In this document: one piece after another, positions 4,911-10,938 of the stretch
Layout: each line of letters opens with the position of its first letter
Position numbering within the stretch: position 1 is the first letter of the stretch
Source: DATDYW01 sp036516995
GTDB lineage: Bacteria; Patescibacteriota; Minisyncoccia; Phycocordibacterales; JAACPR01
Reading direction: 5' to 3'
Length of the DNA: 12,039 nt
Assembly: GCA_036516995.1 (NCBI GenBank)
Contig: DATDYW010000045.1
Span: 1 to 12,039, forward strand
Translations under genes and position numbers: made by a program
The notes under the pieces: generated by a model
The model's input: only the letters and a program-made list of their open reading frames with translations
Databases searched by the model: none
Told to the model about the DNA's origin: nothing

Positions 4911-5396
4911 GTGACAAACTACGCCTTCATCGACAGCCAGAACCTGCACCAGAGCATCAAGGCTCTCGGCTGGAAAATCGACATGCGCCGGTTTCGGGTG
5001 TACCTGAAGGAAAAGTACGGCGTGTCGGATGCATTTCTGTTTCTTGGACTAATTCCAAAATTTCACGGTCTGTACCGGCAGCTCGGCAGCGGCGGCTACC
5101 GTCTCGTTCTGAAGCCGGTGTCCTTCTTGCCGAATGGGGGGGTCAAGGGGAACGTGGACACAGAGATTGTGCTGCACGCGATTGATCAGATGCCGAACTA
5201 CGACCAGGCGGTTCTCGTTTCCGGCGACGGTGACTTTGCGAGCCTAGTGCGTTACCTAGACGACCGAAAGAAGCTCGAGATGGTTCTCGCGCCCAGCCCA
5301 CGAAGCTGCTCGGTGCTGCTGGAGAAGGCCGCGGGCACAAAAATTCGCTTCCTCCACGAGCAACAGGTCAAGCTCAAAAAGAAAAGGACCCCGTAG
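4911..5396 (+). CDS. NYN domain protein, second copy
   Basis: This 161-aa NYN/LabA-like protein is paralogous to the product of 232-753. Motifs are YAFIDSQNL at 4-12 (Asp8), GNVDTEIVLHAID at 80-92 (Asp83) and VSGDGDFASLVRYL at 103-116 (Asp106, Asp108), so the acidic PIN-like site is retained. The C-terminus is lysine-rich (KLKKKRTP). GTG at 4911 is the only standard start after an in-frame stop at 4887; CAGAAT lies 6 nt before it. It faces away from the first NYN gene, so the two copies flank the restriction island and tRNA-Ser in opposite orientation. The stop codon lies inside a terminator hairpin nearly identical to that of the first copy. RNase activity is inferred. Confidence 0.85.
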   Translation: MTNYAFIDSQNLHQSIKALGWKIDMRRFRVYLKEKYGVSDAFLFLGLIPKFHGLYRQLGSGGYRLVLKPVSFLPNGGVKGNVDTEIVLHAIDQMPNYDQAVLVSGDGDFASLVRYLDDRKKLEMVLAPSPRSCSVLLEKAAGTKIRFLHEQQVKLKKKRTP

Positions 5397-5464
5397 GGAC
5401 GGCACCCTACGGAAGGCTTTTCATCGGAATGCGGCAATTATACTCGACTGACTACGCAGGTCAA
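5375..5464 (-). ncRNA. Candidate tiny RNA convergent with the second NYN gene
   Basis: On the minus strand TTGACC (5464-5459), a 16-bp spacer and a consensus TATAAT (5442-5437) drive toward the hairpin at 5412-5391, which is followed by CCTTTTCTTTTT (down to about 5375). The predicted RNA is about 56 nt and antisense to the NYN2 3' end. The equivalent unit at the first NYN gene has the same -35, the same spacing and nearly the same length. Expression is inferred. The alternative is a promoter for something lost, running into a bidirectional terminator. Confidence 0.5.
5391..5421 (+). terminator. Terminator hairpin containing the NYN2 stop codon
   Basis: CCGTAGGG (5391-5398) and CCCTACGG (5405-5412) form a perfect 8-bp stem with a 6-nt loop, followed by AAGGCTTTTC. 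The TAG stop (5394-5396) is in the stem. T-rich sequence on the opposite strand makes it bidirectional. Confidence 0.8.
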
Positions 5465-5488
5465 TAAGGTAAACCTCAAGGAACAGAA

Positions 5489-5508
5489 AAGGCCCCACTG
5501 GGGGCCTT
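5489..5508 (-). terminator. Terminator of the Lys/Ala-rich gene
   Basis: AAGGCCCC (5489-5496) and GGGGCCTT (5501-5508) form an 8-bp stem with a 4-nt loop. On the minus strand the stem ends in a TTTTCTG tract, directly after the stop codon of the gene at 5513-5809. Confidence 0.8.
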
Positions 5509-5512
5509 GGGT

Positions 5513-5809
5513 TCATTCGGTCTCGTTTTCGAGAGGATCGCCTGAGGAGTCGGGGTCGGTGTCGACGCCGAACTCGCGGAAGGCCATCGCCACGCCGACC
5601 TCCTCGTCGGTCATTTGGTCGGGAGACCGCTTCGGCTTCGGGCCGCGCCTGCCGAGAGACTTCTCGGGGAGTTTCGCAGCGGCCCCTGCGGCGGCAACGG
5701 CGGTCGACAGCTTGGCGGGCTTCGCGGTGGTGGCCTCCTTGGTTGCCGTCGTGGCGAGTTTCGAACCCTTGGCGGACTTTGCGGTCGGCTTGGTGATTTT
5801 TTTGGGCAT
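5513..5809 (-). CDS. Small Lys/Ala/Thr-rich protein with AT-hook-like motif
   Basis: I do not recognise a named family for this 98-aa protein. Residues 1-50 are a low-complexity Lys/Ala/Thr tail like those of histone H1-like bacterial proteins. GRRGPKPKRS at 53-62 resembles an AT-hook (R-G-P core with flanking basic residues). Residues 63-98 are acidic (MTDEEVGVAMAFREFGVDTDPD). A nucleic-acid-binding or nucleoid-associated role is plausible but inferred from composition only. The start is ATG at 5809 with AAAGGG about 8 nt upstream, and a good terminator follows the stop. It lies 14 bp downstream of another small basic reading frame and is probably co-transcribed with it. Confidence 0.65.
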   Translation of the reverse strand: MPKKITKPTAKSAKGSKLATTATKEATTAKPAKLSTAVAAAGAAAKLPEKSLGRRGPKPKRSPDQMTDEEVGVAMAFREFGVDTDPDSSGDPLENETE

Positions 5810-5823
5810 ACTTTGTGCCCTTT

Positions 5824-6009
5824 CTAGCGCCGCTGGGCGCCGTTGGCAACAGGGGGAACGTCGGTCTCCCCGATCCGGAACTTCGGCTTCCAGCTCAGCG
5901 ATTTTTTGGCGATCTTGGTGAGCGGCAGCTTGCTCTCCAGATTGCGGAGCTGAATTCGTCGGCGTGGCTCGGCCGCAGCGGCTGTTTTGACGGTGCTTCG
6001 ATCAGACAT
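5824..6009 (-). CDS. Small basic hypothetical protein
   Basis: This 61-aa reading frame starts at ATG 6009 and ends 14 bp before the Lys/Ala-rich gene on the same strand. It is rich in Lys, Arg and Ala, with no membrane segment or cysteine. No family is recognised and no clear Shine-Dalgarno is seen; TTGCCG-16-TTAAAG upstream could be a weak promoter. The case for a gene rests on tight spacing and strand agreement with its neighbour, so it could be spurious. Confidence 0.45.
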   Translation of the reverse strand: MSDRSTVKTAAAAEPRRRIQLRNLESKLPLTKIAKKSLSWKPKFRIGETDVPPVANGAQRR

Positions 6010-6056
6010 TTCGCAGACGCTTTAACACGCAGACCCGCTGCCGGCAACTGTAGGCA

Positions 6057-6076
6057 GGTCACGGGTTACTAAGTCT
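6057..6076. repeat. Half copy of the palindromic element (copy c)
   Basis: GGTCACGGGTTACTAAGTCT is an exact 20-nt match to the left core arm of the tRNA-Ser copy (4300-4319). No right arm and no tRNA sequence are present. It lies about 40 bp before the mutY-like start. Confidence 0.7.
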
Positions 6077-6117
6077 AAAAATGCAGACCCCCGGGGCGGG
6101 ACAGTACTATATCGAGT

Positions 6118-7017
6118 GTGAAGGCACGGAAAGGAAAAGCTAAGGCGGCGGTAAAGAAAGCGCGACACCAGCGGGCCCGTCTGCGCAAGGTCAAACCGGC
6201 AGAGGTGCGCGCCTTCCGTCGGGCGCTCTACGGCCACTACCTCGCCCACCGGCGCGACCTGCCGTGGCGGCGCACCCGCGACCCGTACAAAATTTTAGTG
6301 TCGGAGGCGATGCTGCAGCAGACGCAGGTGCCGCGCGTCGTGCCGAAGTTCCTCTCGTTCATCGGCCAGTTCCCCACCCCGCACGCGCTAGCCGGGGCGC
6401 CTCTCTCGGCCGTGCTCGCCGCCTGGCAGGGCCTCGGCTACAATCGTCGCGCCAAAAATCTTTGGCACGCGGCGCAGACAATCGCGAAGGAGCATCACGG
6501 CAAGGTGCCGAAGACGTACCAGGGTCTCGTGGACCTGCCCGGCGTCGGCGACTACACCGCGGGCGCGATTCTCGCGTTCGCCTTCGGCCGCAGCCGACCA
6601 ATCATCGAAACAAATGTGCGCACCGTGATCATTCACCACTTCTACCGGCGCAAGCGCAACGTTACCGACAGGGAGATACTCTCCATCGTCGCACAGACGC
6701 TCCGCGGCGAAGACCCTCGCAACTACTACGCCGCAATCATGGACTACGGCGCCTACCTCAAGTCGACGGTCGGCAACGTCTCGCACCGCTCGTACCACCA
6801 CGCGACGGTAAAGAAAACTGCTTACCGTGGCTCAACGCGACAAATTCGCGGCGCGGCATTACGAACGCTGGTCTCCGGCCCCGCGACGCTCGCGTCGCTC
6901 GCGAAGAAAGTAGCCCGCGAGCTGGGTGTCGCGGCAGAGCTCGTGAAGAACGCCGCGGCCTCCCTCCTCGGTGAAGGTCTCGCGGTCAAAACCGACGGCA
7001 AATTGACGTTGCCGTAG
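6118..7017 (+). CDS. mutY: MutY-like adenine DNA glycosylase without Fe-S cluster
   Basis: This 299-aa protein belongs to the HhH-GPD base-excision repair family and most resembles MutY, which removes A opposite 8-oxoG. Visible features are DLPWRRTRDPYKILVSEAMLQQTQV at 47-71 (catalytic Glu63), the helix-hairpin-helix LVDLPGVGDYTAGAI at 137-151, and PIIETNVRTVI at 161-171, where the usual catalytic Asp aligns with Glu164. The protein has no cysteine at all, so the C-terminal 4Fe-4S cluster is absent; instead AIMDYGAYLKS runs into a basic GSTRQIRG segment. The usual Nudix-like 8-oxoG recognition domain is also missing. About 55 C-terminal residues look like a small winged helix. An extra basic N-terminal tail (1-27) is present. 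GTG at 6118 lies 7 nt after TACTAT, fitting leaderless transcription. Confidence 0.88.
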   Translation: MKARKGKAKAAVKKARHQRARLRKVKPAEVRAFRRALYGHYLAHRRDLPWRRTRDPYKILVSEAMLQQTQVPRVVPKFLSFIGQFPTPHALAGAPLSAVLAAWQGLGYNRRAKNLWHAAQTIAKEHHGKVPKTYQGLVDLPGVGDYTAGAILAFAFGRSRPIIETNVRTVIIHHFYRRKRNVTDREILSIVAQTLRGEDPRNYYAAIMDYGAYLKSTVGNVSHRSYHHATVKKTAYRGSTRQIRGAALRTLVSGPATLASLAKKVARELGVAAELVKNAAASLLGEGLAVKTDGKLTLP

Positions 7018-7047
7018 GCTGTTGACTGGTTGAAGGAGGGGTGTAGG

Positions 7048-7314
7048 GTGAGTTCAACAAGACCTACACATATGTTCGGATCCTTGCCTACAAACATCAC
7101 GGACATGTCGTTGAGTGATTTCATGTCCGCAATTAACACTGAGGGCGTCAACATCGACGATCTGCGTGCCCTCGGGCTGCTTCTCGACCAGCGTATTCGA
7201 GAAAAACAAGACGCTCTCGATCTTCTGAGGCCTCAGCGAAATGCTGTTCAAAATCGGCTGAGAAATTTGGCCCCACCACCCACGGATACCACGGAGGAAG
7301 ACGACGACCAGTAG
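7048..7314 (+). CDS. Small coiled-coil hypothetical protein
   Basis: This 88-aa protein is not recognised. The start is GTG at 7048, chosen because GGAGGG (7035-7040) lies 7 nt upstream, the clearest Shine-Dalgarno in the window; TTG at 7030 and ATG at 7072 are alternatives. From about residue 36, a helix rich in Leu, Arg, Asp and Gln (DDLRALGLLLDQRIREK, then RPQRNAVQNRLRNL) should form a coiled coil. The tail is acidic (TEEDDDQ). No membrane segment or cysteine is present. It lies between mutY and recG with its own terminator. Confidence 0.65.
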   Translation: MSSTRPTHMFGSLPTNITDMSLSDFMSAINTEGVNIDDLRALGLLLDQRIREKQDALDLLRPQRNAVQNRLRNLAPPPTDTTEEDDDQ

Positions 7315-7341
7315 CAGCCCCCACCGGCTGCTTTTCCTTTT
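7313..7341 (+). terminator. Terminator after the coiled-coil gene
   Basis: AGCAGCC (7313-7319) and GGCTGCT (7326-7332) form a 7-bp stem with a 6-nt loop, followed by TTTTCCTTTT. The stem starts inside the TAG stop codon. Confidence 0.85.
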
Positions 7342-7342
7342 A

Positions 7343-7373
7343 TTGCCCCATCACGCAAGCCAGCGTATAGAAT
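7343..7373 (+). promoter_or_regulatory. Promoter of recG
   Basis: TTGCCC (7343-7348), a 17-bp spacer and TATAGA (7366-7371) or the overlapping TAGAAT (7368-7373) directly precede recG. Initiation about 7 nt further on would place the start near GTG 7381. Confidence 0.5.
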
Positions 7374-9579
7374 GCCTCCCGTGAATCCCTCGCCCGCTGA
7401 GGCCCCTACCAAGCCGAAGCTCACCCTCGAGACGCCCCTGCCGGTGGTCATTCGGCTGGCCGAGCGCGAGCGGGCGGGGCTCGAGAAGCTGCGGCTCTTC
7501 AGCGTCCGCGACCTGCTGTACCACTTCCCCGCTCGGTACGGCGACGTCGCCGAGGTGCGACTGGTCTCGTCGCTCGCGGACGGCGAGGTCGTGACGGTGT
7601 ACGGCACGCTCGGCAGCATGAAAACGGGCAAGACGTTCCGCTCGCGCGTGCCGCAGGCCACTGGGCAAATCGCCGACGAGAGCGGCACCCTGCGCCTCGC
7701 CTGGTTCTCGCAGCCGTACATCGCGAAGATGTTCCCGAGCGACACGCAGGTAAAGGTGATAGGCAAGGTCACGGTGCGCGATGGCCGCCGCTCGATGGTG
7801 AATCCGGAAATCGAGCGCGTCTCGGCGCTGCCCTCCGCTACAGGCGACTCGCTCTTCGGCGAGAGGGCGCCAGAGGCTGAAGCGGTGCTCTTCCCCGTGT
7901 ACCCCGAGACGCGCGGCGTCTCGTCGCGCTGGCTCTACCACGCGATTCAGAAAATTCTCGCCTCGCTACCCGACGAAGCCTTCGCCGATCCGATTCCCGA
8001 GCCGGTCAGCACCCGCCTCTCGCTGCCGACGCTGCGCACCGCGCTCTTCTGGATTCACGCGCCAAAAAAGCAGGCCCAGGCGCTCGCAGCGCGTAAGCGG
8101 TTCGCGTTCGAGGAAATGTTCCTGGTGCAGGTGGGGCACCAGCGGGCGCGCCGCGAAATTGAGGCTGAGCCGGCGTACAGGGTTGTGGTCAACGAGAGCG
8201 CGCTCGCCAATTTCGTCTCACGTTTCCCGTTCAAGCCAACCAGCTCTCAAATGGACGCCGCGCGAGAAATCTTTGCCGACCTCGGTAGCGGCAAACCAAT
8301 GTCGCGGCTGCTCGAGGGCGACGTCGGCTCGGGCAAGACGTTCGTGGCGGCGCTCGCCGCGCACGCCGTCGTTTCGACCGCGCCAGAGGGCGCCCCGTCT
8401 GCCCGCCTCGAGGTCGCGTACATGGCGCCCACCGAAATTCTCGCCCGCCAGCACTTTGACTCCTTCGTCAGCTACTTTCGCCACCTCGGCGTGCCCGTCG
8501 GCTTCATCTCGGGCACCGGCTGCCTGAAGTTTCCGTCTAAGAGCAATCCGAATGAGCCCACGAAGGTCTCGCGGACGCAGTTTTTGAAGTGGGTTGCGAA
8601 CGGCGAGCTGCCGATTGTTGTTGGCACGCACGCGCTCATTCAGAAGAGCGTGAAGTTCAAGCGGCTCGGCCTGGTAATCATCGACGAGCAGCACCGATTC
8701 GGGATGCGTCAGCGCTCGGCGCTGGCAAAAAAGGAAGGTCGCGCACCACACTTACTCTCAATGACCGCTACGCCAATTCCCCGCACCCTGGCGCTCACCG
8801 CCTACGGCAACCTCGACCTCACGCTGGTGCGAGAGCGACCGGAGGGGCGCGGCGAAATCGTCACAAAAATTATGGGCGCGACGCACCGCAGGGCGGCGTA
8901 CGAGGCGATGCGCGCCGAACTCGCGGCCGGCCGCCAAGCGTTCGTGATTTGCCCGCGCATCGACGAGGCCGATCCGGACAACGAGATGGCCCTGCAAGCC
9001 GCCTCGGCCAAGAGCGAAGCGAAGCGACTCGCTGAAGAAGTTTTTCCTGAATTCGAGGTGGCGCTACTACACGGCAAACTGAAACCGGCCGAGAAAGACG
9101 AGGCGATGCGGCAGTTCGTGGCAAACGAGGCACAAATTTTGGTAGCAACATCAGTGGTGGAGGTCGGCGTAAATATTCCAAACGCTACCGTGATGCTCAT
9201 CGAGGGCGCGGAGCGCTTCGGCCTCGCCCAGCTCCACCAGCTGCGCGGCCGCATTGCTCGAAGCCGGCACCGCGCGCTCTGTCTCCTCGCCACCGAGTCA
9301 CGCGGCGAGACCACGATGGCCCGCCTCAACGCGATGACCAAGAACGCCGACGGCTTCGCGCTCGCTGAGCAGGACCTCGCCAACCGCGGCCCTGGCGAGC
9401 TCATCGGCGGCCGCCAGTGGGGACTCTCCGACCTGGCGATGGAGGCGCTCAAGAATCTCCCGCTCGTCGACGCCGCACGCAAAGAAGCCGCCGCCCTCGT
9501 GGCCACCGATCCTAAACTCTCCTCCCACCCCACCCTCGCCACCACCCTCACCCGCCGCGGCGAGGTGCATTTGGAGTAA
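7372..9579 (+). CDS. recG: ATP-dependent DNA helicase RecG
   Basis: RecG is a superfamily 2 helicase that remodels stalled replication forks and branch-migrates Holliday junctions. The 735-aa product has an N-terminal wedge/OB region (about 20-150), Walker A GDVGSGKT at 316-323, Walker B DEQH at 438-441 followed by RFGMRQR, motif III TATPIPRT near 465, and motif VI QLHQLRGRIARS near 620-631 with the RecG-type GLAQLHQLRGR context. Length is slightly above the usual of about 690 aa, partly from a Lys/Pro-rich insertion (CLKFPSKSNPNEPTK) between helicase motifs. Coordinates give the outermost ATG; it overlaps the -10 region, so GTG at 7381 is the likelier start. It sits downstream of mutY in a repair-related neighbourhood, with a separate promoter. 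Confidence 0.97.
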   Translation: MPPVNPSPAEAPTKPKLTLETPLPVVIRLAERERAGLEKLRLFSVRDLLYHFPARYGDVAEVRLVSSLADGEVVTVYGTLGSMKTGKTFRSRVPQATGQIADESGTLRLAWFSQPYIAKMFPSDTQVKVIGKVTVRDGRRSMVNPEIERVSALPSATGDSLFGERAPEAEAVLFPVYPETRGVSSRWLYHAIQKILASLPDEAFADPIPEPVSTRLSLPTLRTALFWIHAPKKQAQALAARKRFAFEEMFLVQVGHQRARREIEAEPAYRVVVNESALANFVSRFPFKPTSSQMDAAREIFADLGSGKPMSRLLEGDVGSGKTFVAALAAHAVVSTAPEGAPSARLEVAYMAPTEILARQHFDSFVSYFRHLGVPVGFISGTGCLKFPSKSNPNEPTKVSRTQFLKWVANGELPIVVGTHALIQKSVKFKRLGLVIIDEQHRFGMRQRSALAKKEGRAPHLLSMTATPIPRTLALTAYGNLDLTLVRERPEGRGEIVTKIMGATHRRAAYEAMRAELAAGRQAFVICPRIDEADPDNEMALQAASAKSEAKRLAEEVFPEFEVALLHGKLKPAEKDEAMRQFVANEAQILVATSVVEVGVNIPNATVMLIEGAERFGLAQLHQLRGRIARSRHRALCLLATESRGETTMARLNAMTKNADGFALAEQDLANRGPGELIGGRQWGLSDLAMEALKNLPLVDAARKEAAALVATDPKLSSHPTLATTLTRRGEVHLE

Positions 9580-9610
9580 ACACTAAGTGTTGGAAACACT
9601 CAGTGTTTCC
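9579..9610. terminator. Bidirectional terminator region with tandem palindromes
   Basis: The 13-bp palindrome AACACT-N-AGTGTT occurs twice, at 9579-9591 and 9595-9607. The second is extended to GGAAACACT/AGTGTTTCC (9592-9600/9602-9610). It lies between the convergent stop codons of recG (9577-9579) and the TrmB-like gene (9600-9602). Both stops touch the repeats. T-tracts are short, so a protein-binding site is an alternative. Confidence 0.5.
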
Positions 9611-9938
9611 GGAGGCGGGATTTAACGATGGCCGTGGCGGCGACGGAGCGACGGAGATTTTCCTCTTGAACGGCGGCGAGGGTGGCAAAACGGGATGTGG
9701 GCGCGAGGAGGAAGCGTTCGGGGTAACGGCCCCGGCAAAAAATTAGCCCCCGCTTGGCGAGGGCCCGGAGGGCTGAATGGGCGGTGGAGCGCGGAATGTC
9801 CGCACTCCCCGCGAGGGAGGCGAGCGTGCCGCCGGGCGGGGGCGTATCGGCCAAAATGGAGAAAAGCTTCGCCTCCGACTCGGTTAGGCCGAGCCAGGTT
9901 AAGGCCTCGATGAATGCGGTGTCGGGGGTGTTCGGCAC
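9600..9938 (-). CDS. TrmB-family winged-helix regulator (short)
   Basis: The 112-aa product from GTG 9938 has one winged-helix DNA-binding domain of the TrmB type. ALTWLGLTESEAKLFSILAD lies at 12-31, followed by TLASLAGSADIPRSTAHSALRALAKRGLI (38-66, recognition helix around 49-61) and a beta wing RYPERFLLAP. A short helical tail ends the protein, and the sugar-binding effector domain of long TrmB proteins is missing. Longer in-frame extension upstream to 10139 is possible but runs through a palindrome and the promoter, so I reject it. A promoter (TTGACA-16-TAGGCT, 9995-9968) precedes the start. It is divergent from the histidine kinase gene, and the operator-like palindromes between them suggest it regulates itself and the kinase. 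Confidence 0.75.
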   Translation of the reverse strand: MPNTPDTAFIEALTWLGLTESEAKLFSILADTPPPGGTLASLAGSADIPRSTAHSALRALAKRGLIFCRGRYPERFLLAPTSRFATLAAVQEENLRRSVAATAIVKSRLRKH

Positions 9939-9967
9939 TCGAATCCAGACGAGAGCGATTGGCGACG

Positions 9968-9995
9968 AGCCTACAGAATTCGCCTTTCGTGTCAA
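9968..9995 (-). promoter_or_regulatory. Promoter of the TrmB-like gene
   Basis: On the minus strand a consensus TTGACA (9995-9990), a 16-bp spacer and TAGGCT (9973-9968) precede the GTG start by about 30 bp. The -35 abuts the large palindrome at 9996-10035. Confidence 0.65.
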
Positions 9996-10035
9996 GGCCG
10001 GGTCGGGGCGCGGCCTTGCGCGCCCCGACCCGGCC
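9996..10035. repeat. 17-bp perfect GC palindrome between divergent genes
   Basis: Bases 9996-10012 are the exact reverse complement of 10019-10035, with loop GCCTTG. Only GTTTCC follows on the plus strand, so it is a weak terminator. It could insulate the divergent genes or bind a regulator. Confidence 0.8.
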
Positions 10036-10045
10036 GTTTCCTCCT

Positions 10046-10067
10046 GTTGCCGAGTATTGTCGGCAAC
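10046..10067. promoter_or_regulatory. Operator-like palindrome upstream of the histidine kinase
   Basis: GTTGCCGA (10046-10053), six bases, then TCGGCAAC (10060-10067) form a perfect 22-bp interrupted palindrome. Further half-sites are GGCAACC (10091-10097) and GGTTGCC (about 10116-10122), which flank the kinase start codon as another inverted pair. This is a candidate binding site for the adjacent TrmB-like regulator. Confidence 0.5.
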
Positions 10068-10103
10068 GCAGCTACGCTTTACCCTTGCGCGGCAACCACT
10101 TGT

Positions 10104-10862
10104 ATGAAGGCCGCGGAGGTTGCCCTCGACCGCGACCACCTCGCCACCCTAGGCGAGCTCTCCCGAGGCCTGTTCCACGATTTGGCCTCGCCGCTCTCCT
10201 CAATCACGCTCGTCGCCGAGTACATCTGCGCCTACGCCGACTCCGACCCAGCGGGGGTGCGCGACTGCGCCGAGACGCTCAGGCGCTCGTGCCGCGACCT
10301 CGGATCCCTGGTGCAGACGATTCGGGAGTACCTGGCGAATCCGCGCAGCTCTCGCCGGTTCTCGCTGCGCGAACAGGCCGAGCGAGCGGGAATGCTCCTC
10401 GCCCATCGGGCCCGCCGTGCGGGCGGCGTGGAAATTGTGACGGTCGGCGAGGAGCCGGCCGAAATTTTTGCCCGGCCGCTGCCGGTGCTGCAGGTAATGG
10501 TGAATTTGATTGCCAACGGCATCGATGCCTGCGCGGCGAGAGCCGCCAGTCCCAGCACGCCCGTCGACTACCGCGGCCGCGTCGCCGTCTCTACGGCGGT
10601 CAAAGACGATCTCGCCTGCCTCACCATTCGAGACAACGGCATCGGGATGAGCGAGGAGACCGCCGGGCGGGCTTTCGAGCCGCACTTCTCCACCAAGGAC
10701 CGCGGCGAGGGCACGGGCATCGGGCTCTCGTCCGTGCGAATGATTACCCAGGACATCCTGGGAGGGACCATTTCCCTCGAGACGGCGCCCGATGAGGGCG
10801 CTATTTTTTACATCGAGTTTCCCGTTGCCGGTGGCGTAGGCGAGCCGGACGTTCTAGAGTAG
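10104..10862 (+). CDS. Soluble single-domain histidine kinase
   Basis: This 252-aa protein consists of only a histidine-kinase core. The dimerisation/phosphoacceptor helix is HLATLGELSRGLFHDLASPL at 12-31 (probable phospho-His25), the N box is QVMVNLIANGIDAC at 130-143 (Asn134, Asn138), the G1 box is IRDNGIGM at 175-182, and the G2 box is FSTKDRGEGTGIGLSSVRMI at 195-214. There is no transmembrane segment, PAS, GAF or HAMP domain, and no response regulator is adjacent. It therefore depends on other proteins for sensing and output. The reading frame is open upstream to 10047, but that extension overlaps the palindrome, so ATG 10104 is preferred. It is divergent from a TrmB-like regulator and ends 4 bp before tRNA-Ile, with which it may be co-transcribed. 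Confidence 0.88.
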   Translation: MKAAEVALDRDHLATLGELSRGLFHDLASPLSSITLVAEYICAYADSDPAGVRDCAETLRRSCRDLGSLVQTIREYLANPRSSRRFSLREQAERAGMLLAHRARRAGGVEIVTVGEEPAEIFARPLPVLQVMVNLIANGIDACAARAASPSTPVDYRGRVAVSTAVKDDLACLTIRDNGIGMSEETAGRAFEPHFSTKDRGEGTGIGLSSVRMITQDILGGTISLETAPDEGAIFYIEFPVAGGVGEPDVLE

Positions 10863-10866
10863 CCAG

Positions 10867-10938
10867 GCGGGCGTAGCTCAACGGTAGAGCAGTCGTCTTA
10901 TACACGACCGGTTCTTGGTTCGAATCCAAGCGCCCGCA
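10867..10938 (+). tRNA. tRNA-Ile(TAT)
   Basis: A complete 72-nt cloverleaf has a GCGGGCG/CGCCCGC acceptor, GCTC/GAGC D-stem, GTCGT/ACGAC anticodon stem with loop CTTATAC (anticodon TAT), CTTGG/CCAAG T-stem with TTCGAAT loop, and A73. CCA is not encoded. The anticodon reads AUA directly. Most bacteria use a CAT anticodon modified by TilS instead, so this is the rare type. Confidence 0.93.

Noticed and set aside
4886..5185. Plus-strand 99-aa ATG frame overlapping NYN2
   Set aside because: It is a different frame from the NYN domain and has no recognisable features. Its ATG is better than GTG 4911 only by codon type.
7000..7018. CGGCAA/TTGCCG inverted repeat at the mutY end as terminator
   Set aside because: Six-base arms in coding sequence and no T-tract after; probably codon coincidence.
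8802..9599. Minus-strand 265-aa frame opposite recG
   Set aside because: Arg/Ser/Ala-rich shadow of a strongly conserved helicase gene in high-GC sequence.
9939..10139. N-terminal extension of the TrmB-like protein
   Set aside because: The open frame continues upstream but crosses the promoter, the 17-bp palindrome and the 22-bp palindrome, and its translation is Arg/Pro-rich without domain character.
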